DNA of 64,000 nucleotides from Lysobacterales bacterium 66-474. GTDB lineage: Bacteria; Pseudomonadota; Gammaproteobacteria; Xanthomonadales; Rhodanobacteraceae. The stretch covers positions 496,001-560,000 of the forward strand of contig MKWP01000015.1 in NCBI GenBank assembly GCA_001899805.1. The letters are read 5' to 3'. The position numbers and the translations under genes are program-made. Shown in pieces: positions 44,989 through 57,284 of the stretch. Under the pieces are notes generated by a model, which saw nothing but the letters and a program-made list of their open reading frames with translations, did no database searches and was not told where the DNA came from. Numbering within the stretch: position 1 is the stretch's first letter; the number at the start of each line of letters is the position of its first letter.

Positions 44989-46839
44989 TCACGCCGCCAC
45001 CTTCTTCTTTGCAGGCACCGCAGAATAGTCTTCACCACGCCCCGCGTAGGACTCCGCGAACAGGAACTTGCGCATGTCCCACGCGCCGGTCGGGCAGCGC
45101 TCGGCGCACAGGCCGCAGTGCAGGCAGACGTCCTCGTCCTTGACCATCACGCGGCCGGTCTTGACCGGTTCCGACACGTACAGGTCCTGCTCCGCATTTT
45201 CCGCGGGTGCGGTCAGGCGCGCGCGCAGATCGGCTTCATCGCCGTTCGCGGTAAAGGTGATGCAATCCATCGGACAGACATCCACGCAGGCGTCGCATTC
45301 GATGCAGATGTCCTTGGTGAACACCGTCTGCACGTCGCAATTCAAACACCGCTGCGCTTCCTTCCACGCGGTCGCCACGTCGAACCCCAGCTCGACTTCC
45401 TGATGGATGTTGGTGAGCGTCTTCTCCTTCGGCGCCCACGGCACCACGAAACGTTCGTCCGGCGAGATGTCGTTGTCGTAACTCCACTCGTGGATGCCCA
45501 TCTTCTGCGAGACGAGGTTGGTCAAGGGCGGCGGGCGCTTGCGTACGTCGTCTTTCTGCAGGAAGTTGTGGATCGATGCCGCGGCCTGATGACCGTGTTC
45601 GACGGCCCAGATGATGTTCTTGGGCCCGAACGCGGCATCACCGCCGAAGAACACTTTGGGATTCGTCGATTGCATCGTGAGCTTGTCGAGCTTCGGCATG
45701 CCCCATTCGTCGAATTCCAGGCCGAGGTCACGCTCGATCCAGGGGAAGGCGTTCTCCTGCCCGACCGCGATCAACACCTCGTCGCATTCGAAGAAGCGAT
45801 CCGGCTCGCTGGTCGGCAGCAGCTTGCGCTTGCCGTTGGCGTCGTGTTCCTCGCGCATGGGCGTGAACCACATCCCCGCAAGCTTCCCGTTCTCGTGCAC
45901 GAATGATTTCGGATTCAGCCAGTTGAGGATTTCGACGCCCTCGTGCTCGGCGTCTTCCTTCTCCCACGCGCTGGCCTTCATTTCGTCGTAGCCGGAACGC
46001 ACGATCACCTTGACGTCATCGCCACCCAAGCGCCGCGCGCTGCGGCAGCAATCCATCGCGGTGTTGCCGCCACCCAAGACGATCACGCGCCGGCCGACTT
46101 GCTTGACGTGTCCGAAATACACCGAAGCCAGCCACTCGATGCCGACGTGGATCTTGTCGGTGTTCTCGTCGCGTCCCGGAATGCGCAAGTCGCGACCGCG
46201 CGGCGCGCCGCAGCCGACGAAGATCGCGTCGAAGTTTTCGTCCAGCAGCTTGCGCAGCGAATCGATGCGGCGGTTGCCGACCAGCTCCACGCCGAGATCG
46301 AGGATGTAGCCGACCTCCTCGTCGATCACGGCTTCCGGCAGGCGGAATCTCGGGACTTGCGTGCGCATGAATCCGCCGCCCCTGGCATCGGCTTCGAAAA
46401 TCGTGACCTTGTAACCGAGCGGTGCGAGGTCGCGCGCAAGTGCAAGCGATGCCGGGCCCGCGCCGATGCATGCAATCCGGAATCGTTCTGCACCGGGAAT
46501 GTGTTCCGGCAAGCGTTCGCGCATGCGCTTCTCGATGCCATCGCTGCGGTTGTCGGCGGCGACGCGCTTCAGACGGCAGATCGCTACCGGCTCCGGTTTC
46601 TCCCCGTTCGATTCCTCGACGCGACCGCGTCGACACGCGGGTTCGCAGGGGCGATCGCAAGTGCGCCCGAGGATGCCGGGGAACACGTTGGAATCCCAGT
46701 TCAGCAGGTAGGCGTCGTCGTAACGCCCCGCCGCGATCAGGCGGATGTAGCGCGGCACCTGGGTGTGCGCGGGACACGCCCATTGGCAGTCCACCACCTT
46801 GTGGAAATACTGCGGATTGCGGATGTCGGTCGGTTGCAC
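44989..46839 (-). CDS. GltD-like iron-sulfur flavoprotein (NAD(P)-linked partner of Kor)
   Basis: 616 residues. An N-terminal iron-sulfur domain (CQWACPAHTQVPRYIRL, RTCDRPCEPACRRG) is as in glutamate synthase small subunit. FAD/NAD domains: IACIGAGPASLALARDLAPLG and the second GxGxxA motif RRVIVLGGGNTAMDCCRSARRLGG. The C-terminus adds two ferredoxin-type clusters, CIECDACVDVCPMDC and CLHCGLCAERCPTG. It is likely the NAD(P)H- or quinone-facing electron transfer partner of the Kor ferredoxin route. It lies upstream and on the same strand as korA-korB. Exact electron donor is not known. In related Xanthomonadales such genes are next to kor. Confidence 0.88.
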   Translation of the reverse strand: MQPTDIRNPQYFHKVVDCQWACPAHTQVPRYIRLIAAGRYDDAYLLNWDSNVFPGILGRTCDRPCEPACRRGRVEESNGEKPEPVAICRLKRVAADNRSDGIEKRMRERLPEHIPGAERFRIACIGAGPASLALARDLAPLGYKVTIFEADARGGGFMRTQVPRFRLPEAVIDEEVGYILDLGVELVGNRRIDSLRKLLDENFDAIFVGCGAPRGRDLRIPGRDENTDKIHVGIEWLASVYFGHVKQVGRRVIVLGGGNTAMDCCRSARRLGGDDVKVIVRSGYDEMKASAWEKEDAEHEGVEILNWLNPKSFVHENGKLAGMWFTPMREEHDANGKRKLLPTSEPDRFFECDEVLIAVGQENAFPWIERDLGLEFDEWGMPKLDKLTMQSTNPKVFFGGDAAFGPKNIIWAVEHGHQAAASIHNFLQKDDVRKRPPPLTNLVSQKMGIHEWSYDNDISPDERFVVPWAPKEKTLTNIHQEVELGFDVATAWKEAQRCLNCDVQTVFTKDICIECDACVDVCPMDCITFTANGDEADLRARLTAPAENAEQDLYVSEPVKTGRVMVKDEDVCLHCGLCAERCPTGAWDMRKFLFAESYAGRGEDYSAVPAKKKVAA

Positions 46840-47044
46840 GCCACGCTCCTGCCGTCCGCGGGGGCGTCGGACCTTCCGGCGTCGCCCGTCGGGGCGAGTC
46901 TACCCGTTTCGCAGGAAAGCGAAAGGGGCGCAAGACGGGGATTCAGTTGCGTGAATCGCGTCCCTCTGCGCATGATCGATGCGGCAATCACAAGTGTCGA
47001 CGATTTTGAAACAGGCCTCGTGGCCACGAAGCTCTCGACAGCAA

Positions 47045-47069
47045 AAAAACGGGCCATAGGCCCGTTTTT
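47045..47069 (-). terminator. pnp terminator (bidirectional)
   Basis: AAAAACGGGCC (47045-47055) pairs with GGCCCGTTTTT (47059-47069) around ATA, flanked by A-runs and T-runs on both sides. On the minus strand it follows the pnp stop by ~90 bases. It is the cleanest intrinsic terminator in the window. Confidence 0.9.
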
Positions 47070-47076
47070 TTTCAAC

Positions 47077-47151
47077 GTCATTCCGGCGCAAGCCGGAACC
47101 CATTTTCCAAGATCACGAAAGCAGATGGATCCCGGCCTTCGCCGGGATGAC
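47077..47151. repeat. GTCATTCCGG repeat after pnp
   Basis: 75 bases bounded by GTCATTCCGG (47077-47086) and CCGGGATGAC (47142-47151), with hairpins TTCCGG/CCGGAA and ATCCCGG/CCGGGAT inside. Third member of the family also found at 11215 and 42846; it lies between the pnp stop (47162) and its terminator. Confidence 0.75.
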
Positions 47152-47161
47152 GGCAAAAGCG

Positions 47162-49267
47162 TCACGCGTGCGCGGCTTCCCCTTCGGTCACCGCCTTCAT
47201 CGACAAACGAATGCGGCCCTGCTTGTCGACTTCCAGTACCTTGACCTTGACCACGTCGCCTTCCTTGAGCTTGTCGGAAACCTTCTCGACGCGCTCGTTG
47301 GAAATCTGCGAGACGTGCACCAGGCCGTCCTTGCCGGGCAGGATGGTGACGAATGCGCCGAAGTCCATCAGCTTGACGACCTTGCCTTCGTAGATGCGGC
47401 CGGGTTCGACGTCGGCCACGATCTGCTCGATGCGGTGCTTGGCGGCATCGGCAGCTTCGCGGTTGACCGAGGCGATCACCACGGTGCCGTCGTCGTTGAT
47501 GTCGATGGTGGTGCCGGTTTCCTCGGTGATCGAACGGATGGTCGCGCCACCCTTGCCGATCACTTCGCGGATCTTGTCCGGGTGGATTTTGATGGTCAAA
47601 AGGCGCGGCGCGTATTCGCTCATCTCGCCGCGCGGCGTGCTGATGGCCTTGGCCATTTCGCCGAGGATGTGCATGCGGCCCTTGTGCGCCTGCGCCAGCG
47701 CGGTGCGCATGATTTCCTCGGTGATGCCGTCGATCTTGATGTCCATCTGCAGCGCGGACACGCCCGTCGCGGTCCCGGCCACCTTGAAATCCATGTCGCC
47801 GAGGTGGTCCTCGTCGCCCATGATGTCGGACAGCACGACGTAGTCGTTGCCTTCCTTCACCAGGCCCATCGCGATGCCCGCGACCGGCGCCGACAGCGGC
47901 ACGCCCGCGTCCATCATCGCCAGTGAGGACCCGCACACCGACGCCATCGACGATGAGCCGTTGGATTCGGTGATTTCCGACACCACGCGCAGCACGTAGG
48001 GGAACGCTTCCATCGACGGCTTGACGGCCTGCACGCCGCGCTTGGCGAGGCGACCATGGCCGATTTCGCGGCGCTTCGGGCCACCCATGCGGCCGCACTC
48101 ACCCACCGAGTAGGGCGGGAAGTTGTAGTGGAACAGGAATGGGTCTTTCGATTCGCCTTCCGGCGCGTCGATGATCTGCGAATCGCGACCGGTGCCGAGG
48201 GTGACGGTGACCAGCGCCTGGGTTTCACCGCGGGTGAACAGTGCCGAGCCGTGGGTGCGCGGCAATACGCCGACGCGCACGTTGATCGGGCGGATGTCCT
48301 CGAGGCCGCGGCCGTCGATGCGCTGTTTGGTCTTCAGCACGCTGTCGCGCACGGTGCGGTATTCGAGATCTTCGAATTCGCCGGCGATGTCGGCGGCCGG
48401 CCAGGCCTTCTCTTCGGCCTGCGCCTTCAGCGCTTCCTTGACGTCGGATTTCAACGCGGCGACCGCGTCGCGGCGCTGCAGCTTGTCCTTGATCTGGAAG
48501 GCCGCGGCCAACTTGTCGCCGACTTCGCCGCGCACGGCCGCGACGAGCTGCGCGTCGCGCTCCGGCGCCTGCCAGTTCCACGACGGCTTGCCGACTTCGG
48601 TGGCGAGCTCGGCGATCGCGCGGATCGCGGCCTGCATTTCCTTGTGGCCGAAGGTCACCGCGCCCAGCATCACGTCTTCGGACAGCAGCTTGGCTTCGGA
48701 CTCCACCATCAGCACGGCGTTGGCGGTGCCGGCGACCACGAGGTCCAACGCGGAATCGTTCAACTGCGTACGCGACGGATTCAGCACGTACTTGCCGCCG
48801 ACGTAACCGACGCGCGCGGCGCCGATCGGGCCCTTGAACGGGATGCCGGCCAGCGTCAGCGCGGCCGACGCGCCCAGCAGCGCCGGGATGTCGCCGTCCA
48901 CTTCCGGGTTCAGCGACACGACGGTCGCGACGATCTGCACCTCGTTCTTGAACGCTTCGGGAAACAGCGGGCGGATCGGGCGGTCGATCAGGCGCGAGGT
49001 GAGCGTTTCCTTTTCGGTCGGACGGCCTTCACGCTTGAAGAAGCCGCCGGGGATGCGGCCGGCGGAATAGAACTTTTCCTGGTAGTCGACGGTGAGCGGG
49101 AAGAAATCCTGCCCTTCGCGCGCCTTCTGCGCGGCGACCGCCGCGACCAGCACCACCGTGCCGGCCATGCTGACCATCACCGCGCCGGAAGCCTGGCGGG
49201 CGATTTCGCCGGTTTCGATGGTGACGGCGTGTTCGCCGTACTGGAACGTCTTGGTTACTTTTGCCAC
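47162..49267 (-). CDS. pnp: Polynucleotide phosphorylase
   Basis: 701 residues. A 3'-5' exoribonuclease and polymerase of the degradosome. Two RNase PH-type cores ([29 protein letters not shown] and [15 protein letters not shown]...[20 protein letters not shown]...), the catalytic [24 protein letters not shown] region, then a KH domain ([27 protein letters not shown]) and an S1 domain ([33 protein letters not shown]). 100 bases downstream of rpsO in the same direction, the classic rpsO-pnp order. ATG 49267 has AAGGAC upstream. The 3' end is followed by a strong terminator. Confidence 0.97.
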   Translation of the reverse strand: MAKVTKTFQYGEHAVTIETGEIARQASGAVMVSMAGTVVLVAAVAAQKAREGQDFFPLTVDYQEKFYSAGRIPGGFFKREGRPTEKETLTSRLIDRPIRPLFPEAFKNEVQIVATVVSLNPEVDGDIPALLGASAALTLAGIPFKGPIGAARVGYVGGKYVLNPSRTQLNDSALDLVVAGTANAVLMVESEAKLLSEDVMLGAVTFGHKEMQAAIRAIAELATEVGKPSWNWQAPERDAQLVAAVRGEVGDKLAAAFQIKDKLQRRDAVAALKSDVKEALKAQAEEKAWPAADIAGEFEDLEYRTVRDSVLKTKQRIDGRGLEDIRPINVRVGVLPRTHGSALFTRGETQALVTVTLGTGRDSQIIDAPEGESKDPFLFHYNFPPYSVGECGRMGGPKRREIGHGRLAKRGVQAVKPSMEAFPYVLRVVSEITESNGSSSMASVCGSSLAMMDAGVPLSAPVAGIAMGLVKEGNDYVVLSDIMGDEDHLGDMDFKVAGTATGVSALQMDIKIDGITEEIMRTALAQAHKGRMHILGEMAKAISTPRGEMSEYAPRLLTIKIHPDKIREVIGKGGATIRSITEETGTTIDINDDGTVVIASVNREAADAAKHRIEQIVADVEPGRIYEGKVVKLMDFGAFVTILPGKDGLVHVSQISNERVEKVSDKLKEGDVVKVKVLEVDKQGRIRLSMKAVTEGEAAHA

Positions 49268-49371
49268 GGGAGTTGTCCTTGGTTTATGCGTTGGCGTTCA
49301 GGCAAACGCCGAAAGCCGGCTAGCGTTCGGATGCGACGGCTGCCGGCATGGGGTCGATGTGTGCGCGCCGC

Positions 49372-49641
49372 TCAGCGACGCAGGCCGAGACGGCCGATCA
49401 GCGCCTGGTAGCGCTCGGCGTCCTTGCCCTTGAGATAGCCGAGCAGGCGGCGGCGATGGTTGACCATCTTCAAAAGGCCGCGGCGGGAATGGTGGTCTTT
49501 CTTGTGCGATTCGAAATGGTCGGACAACTGCTGGATGCGCGCGGACAGCAGCGCGACCTGTACTTCCGGCGAACCGGTGTCGGTCGGCGCGCGACGGTAG
49601 TCTTCGATGATCTTGTTGGTTTGTTCGGTGGACAGCGGCAT
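49372..49641 (-). CDS. rpsO: 30S ribosomal protein S15
   Basis: 89 residues, exactly the standard length of S15 (uS15). [74 protein letters not shown] is highly conserved. It binds 16S rRNA in the central domain and is needed early in 30S assembly. The upstream leader contains a strong 13-bp hairpin, and in E. coli S15 represses its own translation through a leader pseudoknot. It is the first gene of rpsO-pnp. Confidence 0.97.
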   Translation of the reverse strand: MPLSTEQTNKIIEDYRRAPTDTGSPEVQVALLSARIQQLSDHFESHKKDHHSRRGLLKMVNHRRRLLGYLKGKDAERYQALIGRLGLRR

Positions 49642-49662
49642 GACAGCCTTCTCGATGTGTGA

Positions 49663-52272
<2,610 letters not shown>

Positions 52273-52342
52273 GGGCATCAAACCCATACCCAACGATGGC
52301 CGCTATCATCGCGAGCATCGAGGGCTGGAAGGGGCCGGAATC

Positions 52343-52870
52343 ATGCGCGCATGGCTCGCAACGGGTTTGATGTTTTTTGCCGCCGCCGGATCGGCAGCGC
52401 CATCCGTGCACCCGCCGATGACGGCAGCGGAATGCGCCGTCTGGCAGCGCGAACTCGGTTTCTCAGACTCGGTCGCCAACCACGATGCCAAGGCATTTGC
52501 CGCCTATCTGCACCCCGGCGCCGTGTTCATCGATGACGGTGGCGTCGCGCGTGGCGCGCCGGCGGTCATCGCGAAATGGGCGCCGCTGGTACGCGGCGAC
52601 GGTGTGCGCCTGCGCTGGCATCCGGAACGCGTGGTGATCGGTGGCGACCCGGACACGGCGCTGTCGATGGGACCCTACTGGTTCGACGATCCGAAACAAA
52701 CGGCGGAACCGCGTTTCCGCGTCGGCCGCTTCATCTCTACCTGGAAGCGCGACCGCCACGGCGTCTGGCACGTGTTGTTCGACGGTGGTGGCGGAAGCCA
52801 GCCGCAGCCCGCCACCACGGAACAGATGCTTGCGTTGCAGGCCAAGCTGCCGAAAACGTGCGCCCCGTGA
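52343..52870 (+). CDS. Exported NTF2-like (DUF4440-type) protein
   Basis: 175 residues with signal peptide MRAWLATGLMFFAAAGSAAPSV. The mature part has the NTF2-like fold: AVWQRELGFSDSVANHDAKAFAAYLHPGAVFIDDGGVARGAPAVIAKWAPLV, then RWHPERVVIGGDPDTALSMGPYWFDD and GRFISTWKRDRHGVWHVLFDGG. The HD..AF..YL...AVFIDD motif and final W..DR.G.WHVLFDG are typical of DUF4440/SnoaL-like proteins. It has no catalytic motif. The start has GGAAGGGG. Not related closely to the one at 32988 by eye. Confidence 0.75.
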   Translation: MRAWLATGLMFFAAAGSAAPSVHPPMTAAECAVWQRELGFSDSVANHDAKAFAAYLHPGAVFIDDGGVARGAPAVIAKWAPLVRGDGVRLRWHPERVVIGGDPDTALSMGPYWFDDPKQTAEPRFRVGRFISTWKRDRHGVWHVLFDGGGGSQPQPATTEQMLALQAKLPKTCAP

Positions 52871-52880
52871 CGGCGTCTCG

Positions 52881-54020
52881 TCACTGCACGACCAGGCCGT
52901 CCTGCACCGCACCGTAGGCATCGAGGTAGCCGGCGATCTTGTTGCGGGCGTTCTGGTACACCGCGCGCTGTTCTGGCGTGGTCGCGGGATCGGCCAGCGC
53001 GCGGGGGAGGTCGATCAGCCGCAAATCGGGTTCCATCTGCATCCACACCGGGATCGCCTCGGCGCGGCTGACGCGGAACACGTGCGGATGGACTTCGGTA
53101 AAGGTGAACTTCGCCAGCACGCCCTCGCGGTTGTCGTCGATCGGCTGCGAATGCCGTGCGACGAGATTGCCCATGCAGTAGATCACCCACTTGTCGCCGA
53201 CCTTCTGCATCGGCTGGATCACGTGCGCGTGGTCGCCGAGGATCAGGTCGACATCGGGTGATGCCAGCAGCTGCTTTGCCTGGATCAGTTGGGTGGGCGT
53301 CGCGAGATGGTCGTATTCGGTCCCCCAGTGCAACGACAGCACCACGATGTCGGCGCCATCTTTCTTGGCGCGTTTCGCCGCCGCAAGGATCTTCTTCACG
53401 TCGATCAGGTTCACCGACCACGGCTTGCCGGTCGGAACCGGGTGATCATTGAGCCCATACGTGTACGCGAGCGATGCGAGCTTGGCCCCGTTCGGCAGCG
53501 TGACAATCAGCGGTGTGCCGGATTCCTTTTCGGTGCGTGCGCTGCCGGTGTGTTTCAAGCCGGCCTCGTCCAGTTCGTCCAGCGTACGCACGATGCCCTC
53601 GAAGCCCTTGTCGAGCGTGTGGTTGGATGCCGTGGTGCAGGCGTCGTAGCCGTCGTCCTTCAGTGCGACCAGCACCTGCGGTGGTGCGGAGAATTCCGGA
53701 TAGCCGGTGAACGGGCCCTGCGGCGGCGCCAGCGGCGTTTCCAGCTCGCATATCGCTACATCGGCATCGCGCACGTCCGGCGCGATCGACCCCAGTATTT
53801 GGCTGAAGTCGTAGCCTGTCTCGCCCTTCGCCGCGGCATCCTGTCGCGCCTGTTCGGTCAGTGGCGGGTGGATCAGCACGTCACCGGAACCCAGCACCGT
53901 GACGGTGCGCGGCACGAAGCCCGGCGGGTTCGGCGCCACCGCCGCGACGTTCGCGGCGCAGGCCGTGAACGCCAGCATGCACGCCGCCAGCAACGCGGTA
54001 CGGATCCTGTTCAACGTCAT
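52881..54020 (-). CDS. CapA-family (PGA_cap metallophosphatase-like) exported protein
   Basis: 379 residues. Signal peptide with possible lipobox FTAC (Cys21), then [115 protein letters not shown]: the metal-binding D, N-H, H and H of the CapA/metallophosphoesterase-like PGA_cap fold. CapA is needed for poly-gamma-glutamate capsule anchoring in Bacillus; the role in Gram-negatives is uncertain. No capB/capC nearby. ATG 54020 has GGGAG. Confidence 0.85.
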   Translation of the reverse strand: MTLNRIRTALLAACMLAFTACAANVAAVAPNPPGFVPRTVTVLGSGDVLIHPPLTEQARQDAAAKGETGYDFSQILGSIAPDVRDADVAICELETPLAPPQGPFTGYPEFSAPPQVLVALKDDGYDACTTASNHTLDKGFEGIVRTLDELDEAGLKHTGSARTEKESGTPLIVTLPNGAKLASLAYTYGLNDHPVPTGKPWSVNLIDVKKILAAAKRAKKDGADIVVLSLHWGTEYDHLATPTQLIQAKQLLASPDVDLILGDHAHVIQPMQKVGDKWVIYCMGNLVARHSQPIDDNREGVLAKFTFTEVHPHVFRVSRAEAIPVWMQMEPDLRLIDLPRALADPATTPEQRAVYQNARNKIAGYLDAYGAVQDGLVVQ

Positions 54021-54144
54021 CGCCCGACTCCCGATCGACCCTGCCCGCGAAAGGTTGGCCGTCCGCGGTGACCCGTGTCAACCCGTCCGCGATGCACGGT
54101 GTTACGCTGCCCCTTGCGGAAGCCATCAAGCGCGCGAACGGACC

Positions 54145-54660
54145 ATGAGCCTTGCCCCTCCCTTCAACCTGCAACGCTGGATCGACGAACATCGGCACCT
54201 GCTGAAGCCGCCGGTGGGCAACAAGTGCATCGTCGATGGCGATTTCATCGTCATGATCGTGGGCGGGCCGAATGCACGCACCGACTACCACTGGGAGGAA
54301 GGCCCGGAGTTCTTCTACCAGCTCGAAGGCGACATGGTGCTGCACGTCCAGGACGATGGCGTGAAGCGCGACCTGCCGCTGCATGCGGGCGACATGTTCT
54401 TCCTGCCGCCGCGCACCCCGCATTCACCCGAGCGCTTGCCGGATTCGGTCGGCCTCGTGATCGAACGCCGCCGCCTGCCGCATGAAAAGGATGGGCTGCT
54501 GTGGTTCTGCGGAAAGTGCAACCACAAGCTCTACGAGGAATACTTCACGCTGCAAAGCATCGAGAAGGATTTCCCGCCGGTGTTCGAGCGTTACTACGGT
54601 TCGCTGGATGCGCGCACCTGCAAGCAGTGCGGGCATGTCGACCAGCCGCCGCAAAAATGA
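54145..54660 (+). CDS. nbaC: 3-hydroxyanthranilate 3,4-dioxygenase
   Basis: 171 residues, cupin fold. The N-terminal sequence [23 protein letters not shown] is typical. Fe(II) ligands lie in [22 protein letters not shown] (His, Glu) and PPRTPHSPE (His). The C-terminal rubredoxin-like site has CGKCNHKL and CKQCGH, four cysteines, as in bacterial enzymes. It opens the ring of 3-hydroxyanthranilate to give the precursor of quinolinate (kynurenine route to NAD). No other kynurenine-pathway gene is in the window. Upstream sequence is the capA gene in the opposite direction. Confidence 0.93.
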   Translation: MSLAPPFNLQRWIDEHRHLLKPPVGNKCIVDGDFIVMIVGGPNARTDYHWEEGPEFFYQLEGDMVLHVQDDGVKRDLPLHAGDMFFLPPRTPHSPERLPDSVGLVIERRRLPHEKDGLLWFCGKCNHKLYEEYFTLQSIEKDFPPVFERYYGSLDARTCKQCGHVDQPPQK

Positions 54661-54683
54661 AAGCGGAAGGCGCGCGGACATTC

Positions 54684-54770
54684 TGGTGCCCGGGGCGGGT
54701 CTCGAACCCGCAAGGCCGCGAGGCCGGGGGATTTTAAGTCCCCTGCGTTTACCGGTTTCGCCACCCGGGC
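54684..54770 (-). tRNA. tRNA-Leu (anticodon UAA)
   Basis: On the minus strand, the acceptor GCCCGGG (54770-54764) pairs with CCCGGGC near the 3' end (54694-54688), followed by discriminator A and an encoded CCA (54686-54684). The anticodon arm is GGGGA-CTTAAAA-TCCCC with anticodon UAA. A long variable arm (CGGCCTCGCGGCC) identifies a class II tRNA. The T-arm GCGGG-TTCGAGA-CCCGC is intact. Confidence 0.95.
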
Positions 54771-54789
54771 GGTTTTGCACGCCGCACGT

Positions 54790-54802
54790 GGTTATAGTAA
54801 CC
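54790..54802 (+). promoter_or_regulatory. Palindromic -10 region between tRNA-Leu and the next gene
   Basis: GGTTA-TAG-TAACC (54790-54802) contains a TATAGT -10-like box (54793-54798) on the plus strand and TATAAC on the minus strand, 20 bases from tRNA-Leu. It could serve promoters of both the tRNA and the following gene, or be an operator. Confidence 0.35.
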
Positions 54803-54827
54803 GTGACTTTGCGAGGGCACACCGCGC

Positions 54828-55400
54828 ATGGCGGAGCGGCACGACCACCGGCTCGTCACCGACTGGCAGCAACTCGATCCCGCAACGGGCGAGGCCATCC
54901 TTGCGTTCTGGCTGCGCGAGCAGGCCAACGTCGAGGGCGATGAGGCCAGGCGGCGCCTGGGTGAAGTCGTGGCGCACGTCGTGGACGAGGACGGGAAACT
55001 CGCGGCCGTGGCGACCGTCGCCACCAAGGTGCTGCCGCGTCTGGGTCAGCCCATGTATTACTACCGTTGTTTCGTGGGCAATGCGTGGCGGTCGCGCAAG
55101 TTGGTGCGCCCATTGCTGCGGCATACCCAGAAGGTGCTGGAGGGTTACGCGCGCAGGAACGATTACCCGTGCATCGGCATCCTGCTGGAGCTGGAGAACG
55201 CAGGGTTTGCCGACACGCTTCGCTGGGCCTGTTGGCCGGGCGTCGATTTCTCCTACATCGGCGTGAGTCCGCGCGGACTGGAGTTGCGCGTGTGGTATTT
55301 CCGCGGCGCGCGACTGAAAACCCCGGCGCAAATGGCGCAGATGCGGAATGGTGCCGTCGCCGTTCCCGAATCTCCGAAGGCGCCTTTGTTGCAACGCTGA
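54828..55400 (+). CDS. Uncharacterised protein, possible GNAT-like fold
   Basis: 190 residues with a good GAGGG before ATG 54828. Sequence includes LDPATGEAILAFWLREQANVEGDEARRRLGEVVAHVVDEDGKLAAVATV, then PMYYYRCFVGNAWRSRKLVRPLLRHTQKVLEGYARRNDYPCIGILLELENAGF and a C-terminal GVSPRGLELRVWYFRGARLKTP. The pattern of a middle RxxR..K.V..LL helix followed by GILLELENA suggests an acetyltransferase-like core, but no family motif is complete. I do not recognise it. It sits between tRNA-Leu and the peptidase gene, convergent with the latter. Confidence 0.7.
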   Translation: MAERHDHRLVTDWQQLDPATGEAILAFWLREQANVEGDEARRRLGEVVAHVVDEDGKLAAVATVATKVLPRLGQPMYYYRCFVGNAWRSRKLVRPLLRHTQKVLEGYARRNDYPCIGILLELENAGFADTLRWACWPGVDFSYIGVSPRGLELRVWYFRGARLKTPAQMAQMRNGAVAVPESPKAPLLQR

Positions 55401-55452
55401 CAGGCAACCCATCGAAGGCACCACGCCGATCGCGTGTCGCACGGCGCAAGAA

Positions 55453-55483
55453 GATCGCGCCGGGCTGGGTACCCGGCGCGATC
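55453..55483 (-). terminator. Strong hairpin between convergent genes
   Basis: GATCGCGCCGGG (55453-55464) pairs perfectly with CCCGGCGCGATC (55472-55483), 12 bp, 7-base loop. On the minus strand it follows the peptidase stop by ~40 bases with TTCTTG after it. Probably terminates the peptidase transcript. Confidence 0.65.
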
Positions 55484-55524
55484 CAAGTGACGCACATTGA
55501 TGCACGACCCGCGTGATCTCGCGC

Positions 55525-57222
55525 TCAGTCGCTCGACAGTGCCGCCGCGGCCCTGCCCACGTCGAAACTGCCGAGGCCGGTCGCCCAATCCCAACCCGGC
55601 CCTGCGATGTAGCCGCGATTGTTGCCCGAGCGCACGTCGTGCAGGGCGCTGGCCGGCAACGCATACAAATGCGGTGCGGCAAACCCGAGACCCGGGTTGC
55701 CCTGCAGGATGCGCGCCCATGCACCGGCCGTCAGCGGCGCGGCAAGGCTGGTGCCGCCTATCTGGGCGTAGCTGCCCTGGATCAACACGAGCTCGCCCGA
55801 GGCAGGGTTGGCGTCGAACGCCACATCCGGACCACGCGCGCCCTTGAAGGGGCCGTAGGTCAGGTGGGTCTGCCACGGTTGCGCCATTTCGGCCGAGCTC
55901 GGACTGCCGCCTGCGCCCAGCCACACGTTCTCGCGCGCCCAGGTGGTGTCCGAGGCGCGCAACGTGGTGCCGCTGACCGCGACCACCCACGGCGAACTCG
56001 CCGGATAGCTGGCCGAATTCAGCGGATTGCCGAAGCCGCATTCGTCCGCGCCGGAGTCTCCCGTCGAGACCGTGAAGGTTTGTCCTTGCGCGACCGCGAC
56101 CTGGAACATCGCGTCGTTGGATTGCATCGAACCGTCACCGCCCTGGTTCGCATCCTGGTAGCGCTCGCACTCGCCGAACGAGGCGTTGATGACCTGCGGC
56201 AGCGGTTCTCCAACGGACGGATTCACGATCTCGTTCAGGGAATCGGTGATCGTGGTGTTGTACCCGCCGTACGCGGCATAGAAGGTCAGGCTTTTCACGC
56301 CGCCGCTCATGGCGAGGATGCTCTGGCTGTCCATGGCCCATTCGACCTCTCCGAAATCGAAGTTGCCGTTGCAGGTGGGATCGCCGATGGTGGTGCCGCC
56401 CAGGCCTTCGCCGGTATTCCAGTCGATGCCGTTGGTATCGGTGCAGACCACGGCAACGTCGCCGGCATCCAAGCCCGTGATGCCCATGAAATCGTCGAGG
56501 TCGTTGACCGTGTTCTGCATGCTTCCCCAACCCCAGACCGCAGCCGCGACGTCGGTCGCCGGCGGCAATCCGGACGCACCGTAGATGTGGGCGAACTCGG
56601 TTGGGTAATGCCCACCCACGCCCACCACCGCATTGGGTTGCGCCATGATGCGCGCCTTGTGCACCGTCTGCAGCCCGAGCACGGCCTGCACGCTGCCCTG
56701 CAGCGTCGCCGGAATCCTGATCGGCGAATTGTTCGCGAAGGCGTTGCGGCCGTCGTGGGTGCGCACGTTGACGAGCGTGGTCTGGAACGCCGATTGCACG
56801 GTGGCGGCGCTGGCGTCACCCGACACCAGCATGTTGCCCGCGTGGATCTTCACGTTGTTGAAGCCGGCGTTCTTCAGGTACCCGGCCACCGCCTGCGCCT
56901 GGGCTGCCGTCGGCAGGTGGTCGGAGGCCAGCGTGGCGCGGCTCATCACGCGTTGCGCGGCACCCGGCTGCCTGGCGTTGGCAATGAAGATCTTGAGTTG
57001 CGCGTCGTTGCGGAGCTTCAAGGCGAGGGTCACGTGCACGGCCTGCGAAATCGGCACGGCGCCGCGAATGACATCGCCACGGCTCAACTGCGTCGATTTG
57101 GTGAGAACCGCGAACTGTCCGCCGGCGGGCACGGCCGCCGAAGCAAACCCGGCACAGCCGAGGGCCCCGGCAACCGCCGCCACGAGAAGCCGCGTGCGCA
57201 TACCTTGTAGTTTTTTCGACAT
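55525..57222 (-). CDS. Exported sedolisin-family (S53) serine-carboxyl peptidase
   Basis: 565 residues: signal peptide (residues ~1-29, cleavage near FASAA), an activation prodomain (about 30-195, including SRGDVIRGAVPISQAVHVTLAL and KNAGFNNVKIHAGNMLVSGDASAATVQSAFQTTL), and the S53 catalytic domain. Catalytic Glu294 and Asp298 (EWAMDSQ), Asp389 in STGDSGAD (oxyanion), and Ser492 in GGTSLAAP are all present, as in sedolisin/kumamolisin and xanthomonalisin (pepstatin-insensitive). GGDGSMQSND and GWDWATGLGSFDVG flank the C-terminal calcium site. An acid-active secreted protease. AGAGGA precedes ATG 57222. Confidence 0.94.
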   Translation of the reverse strand: MSKKLQGMRTRLLVAAVAGALGCAGFASAAVPAGGQFAVLTKSTQLSRGDVIRGAVPISQAVHVTLALKLRNDAQLKIFIANARQPGAAQRVMSRATLASDHLPTAAQAQAVAGYLKNAGFNNVKIHAGNMLVSGDASAATVQSAFQTTLVNVRTHDGRNAFANNSPIRIPATLQGSVQAVLGLQTVHKARIMAQPNAVVGVGGHYPTEFAHIYGASGLPPATDVAAAVWGWGSMQNTVNDLDDFMGITGLDAGDVAVVCTDTNGIDWNTGEGLGGTTIGDPTCNGNFDFGEVEWAMDSQSILAMSGGVKSLTFYAAYGGYNTTITDSLNEIVNPSVGEPLPQVINASFGECERYQDANQGGDGSMQSNDAMFQVAVAQGQTFTVSTGDSGADECGFGNPLNSASYPASSPWVVAVSGTTLRASDTTWARENVWLGAGGSPSSAEMAQPWQTHLTYGPFKGARGPDVAFDANPASGELVLIQGSYAQIGGTSLAAPLTAGAWARILQGNPGLGFAAPHLYALPASALHDVRSGNNRGYIAGPGWDWATGLGSFDVGRAAAALSSD

Positions 57223-57284
57223 ATATCGTCCTCTGGGTTTGATGGTGGACAATGCATCGAAACCGATGCGAACAGTTGCCGCGG

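Noticed and set aside
54684-54770. tRNA-Leu as an attachment site of an integrated element
   Set aside because: No integrase gene, no second partial copy of the tRNA end, and flanking genes are ordinary.
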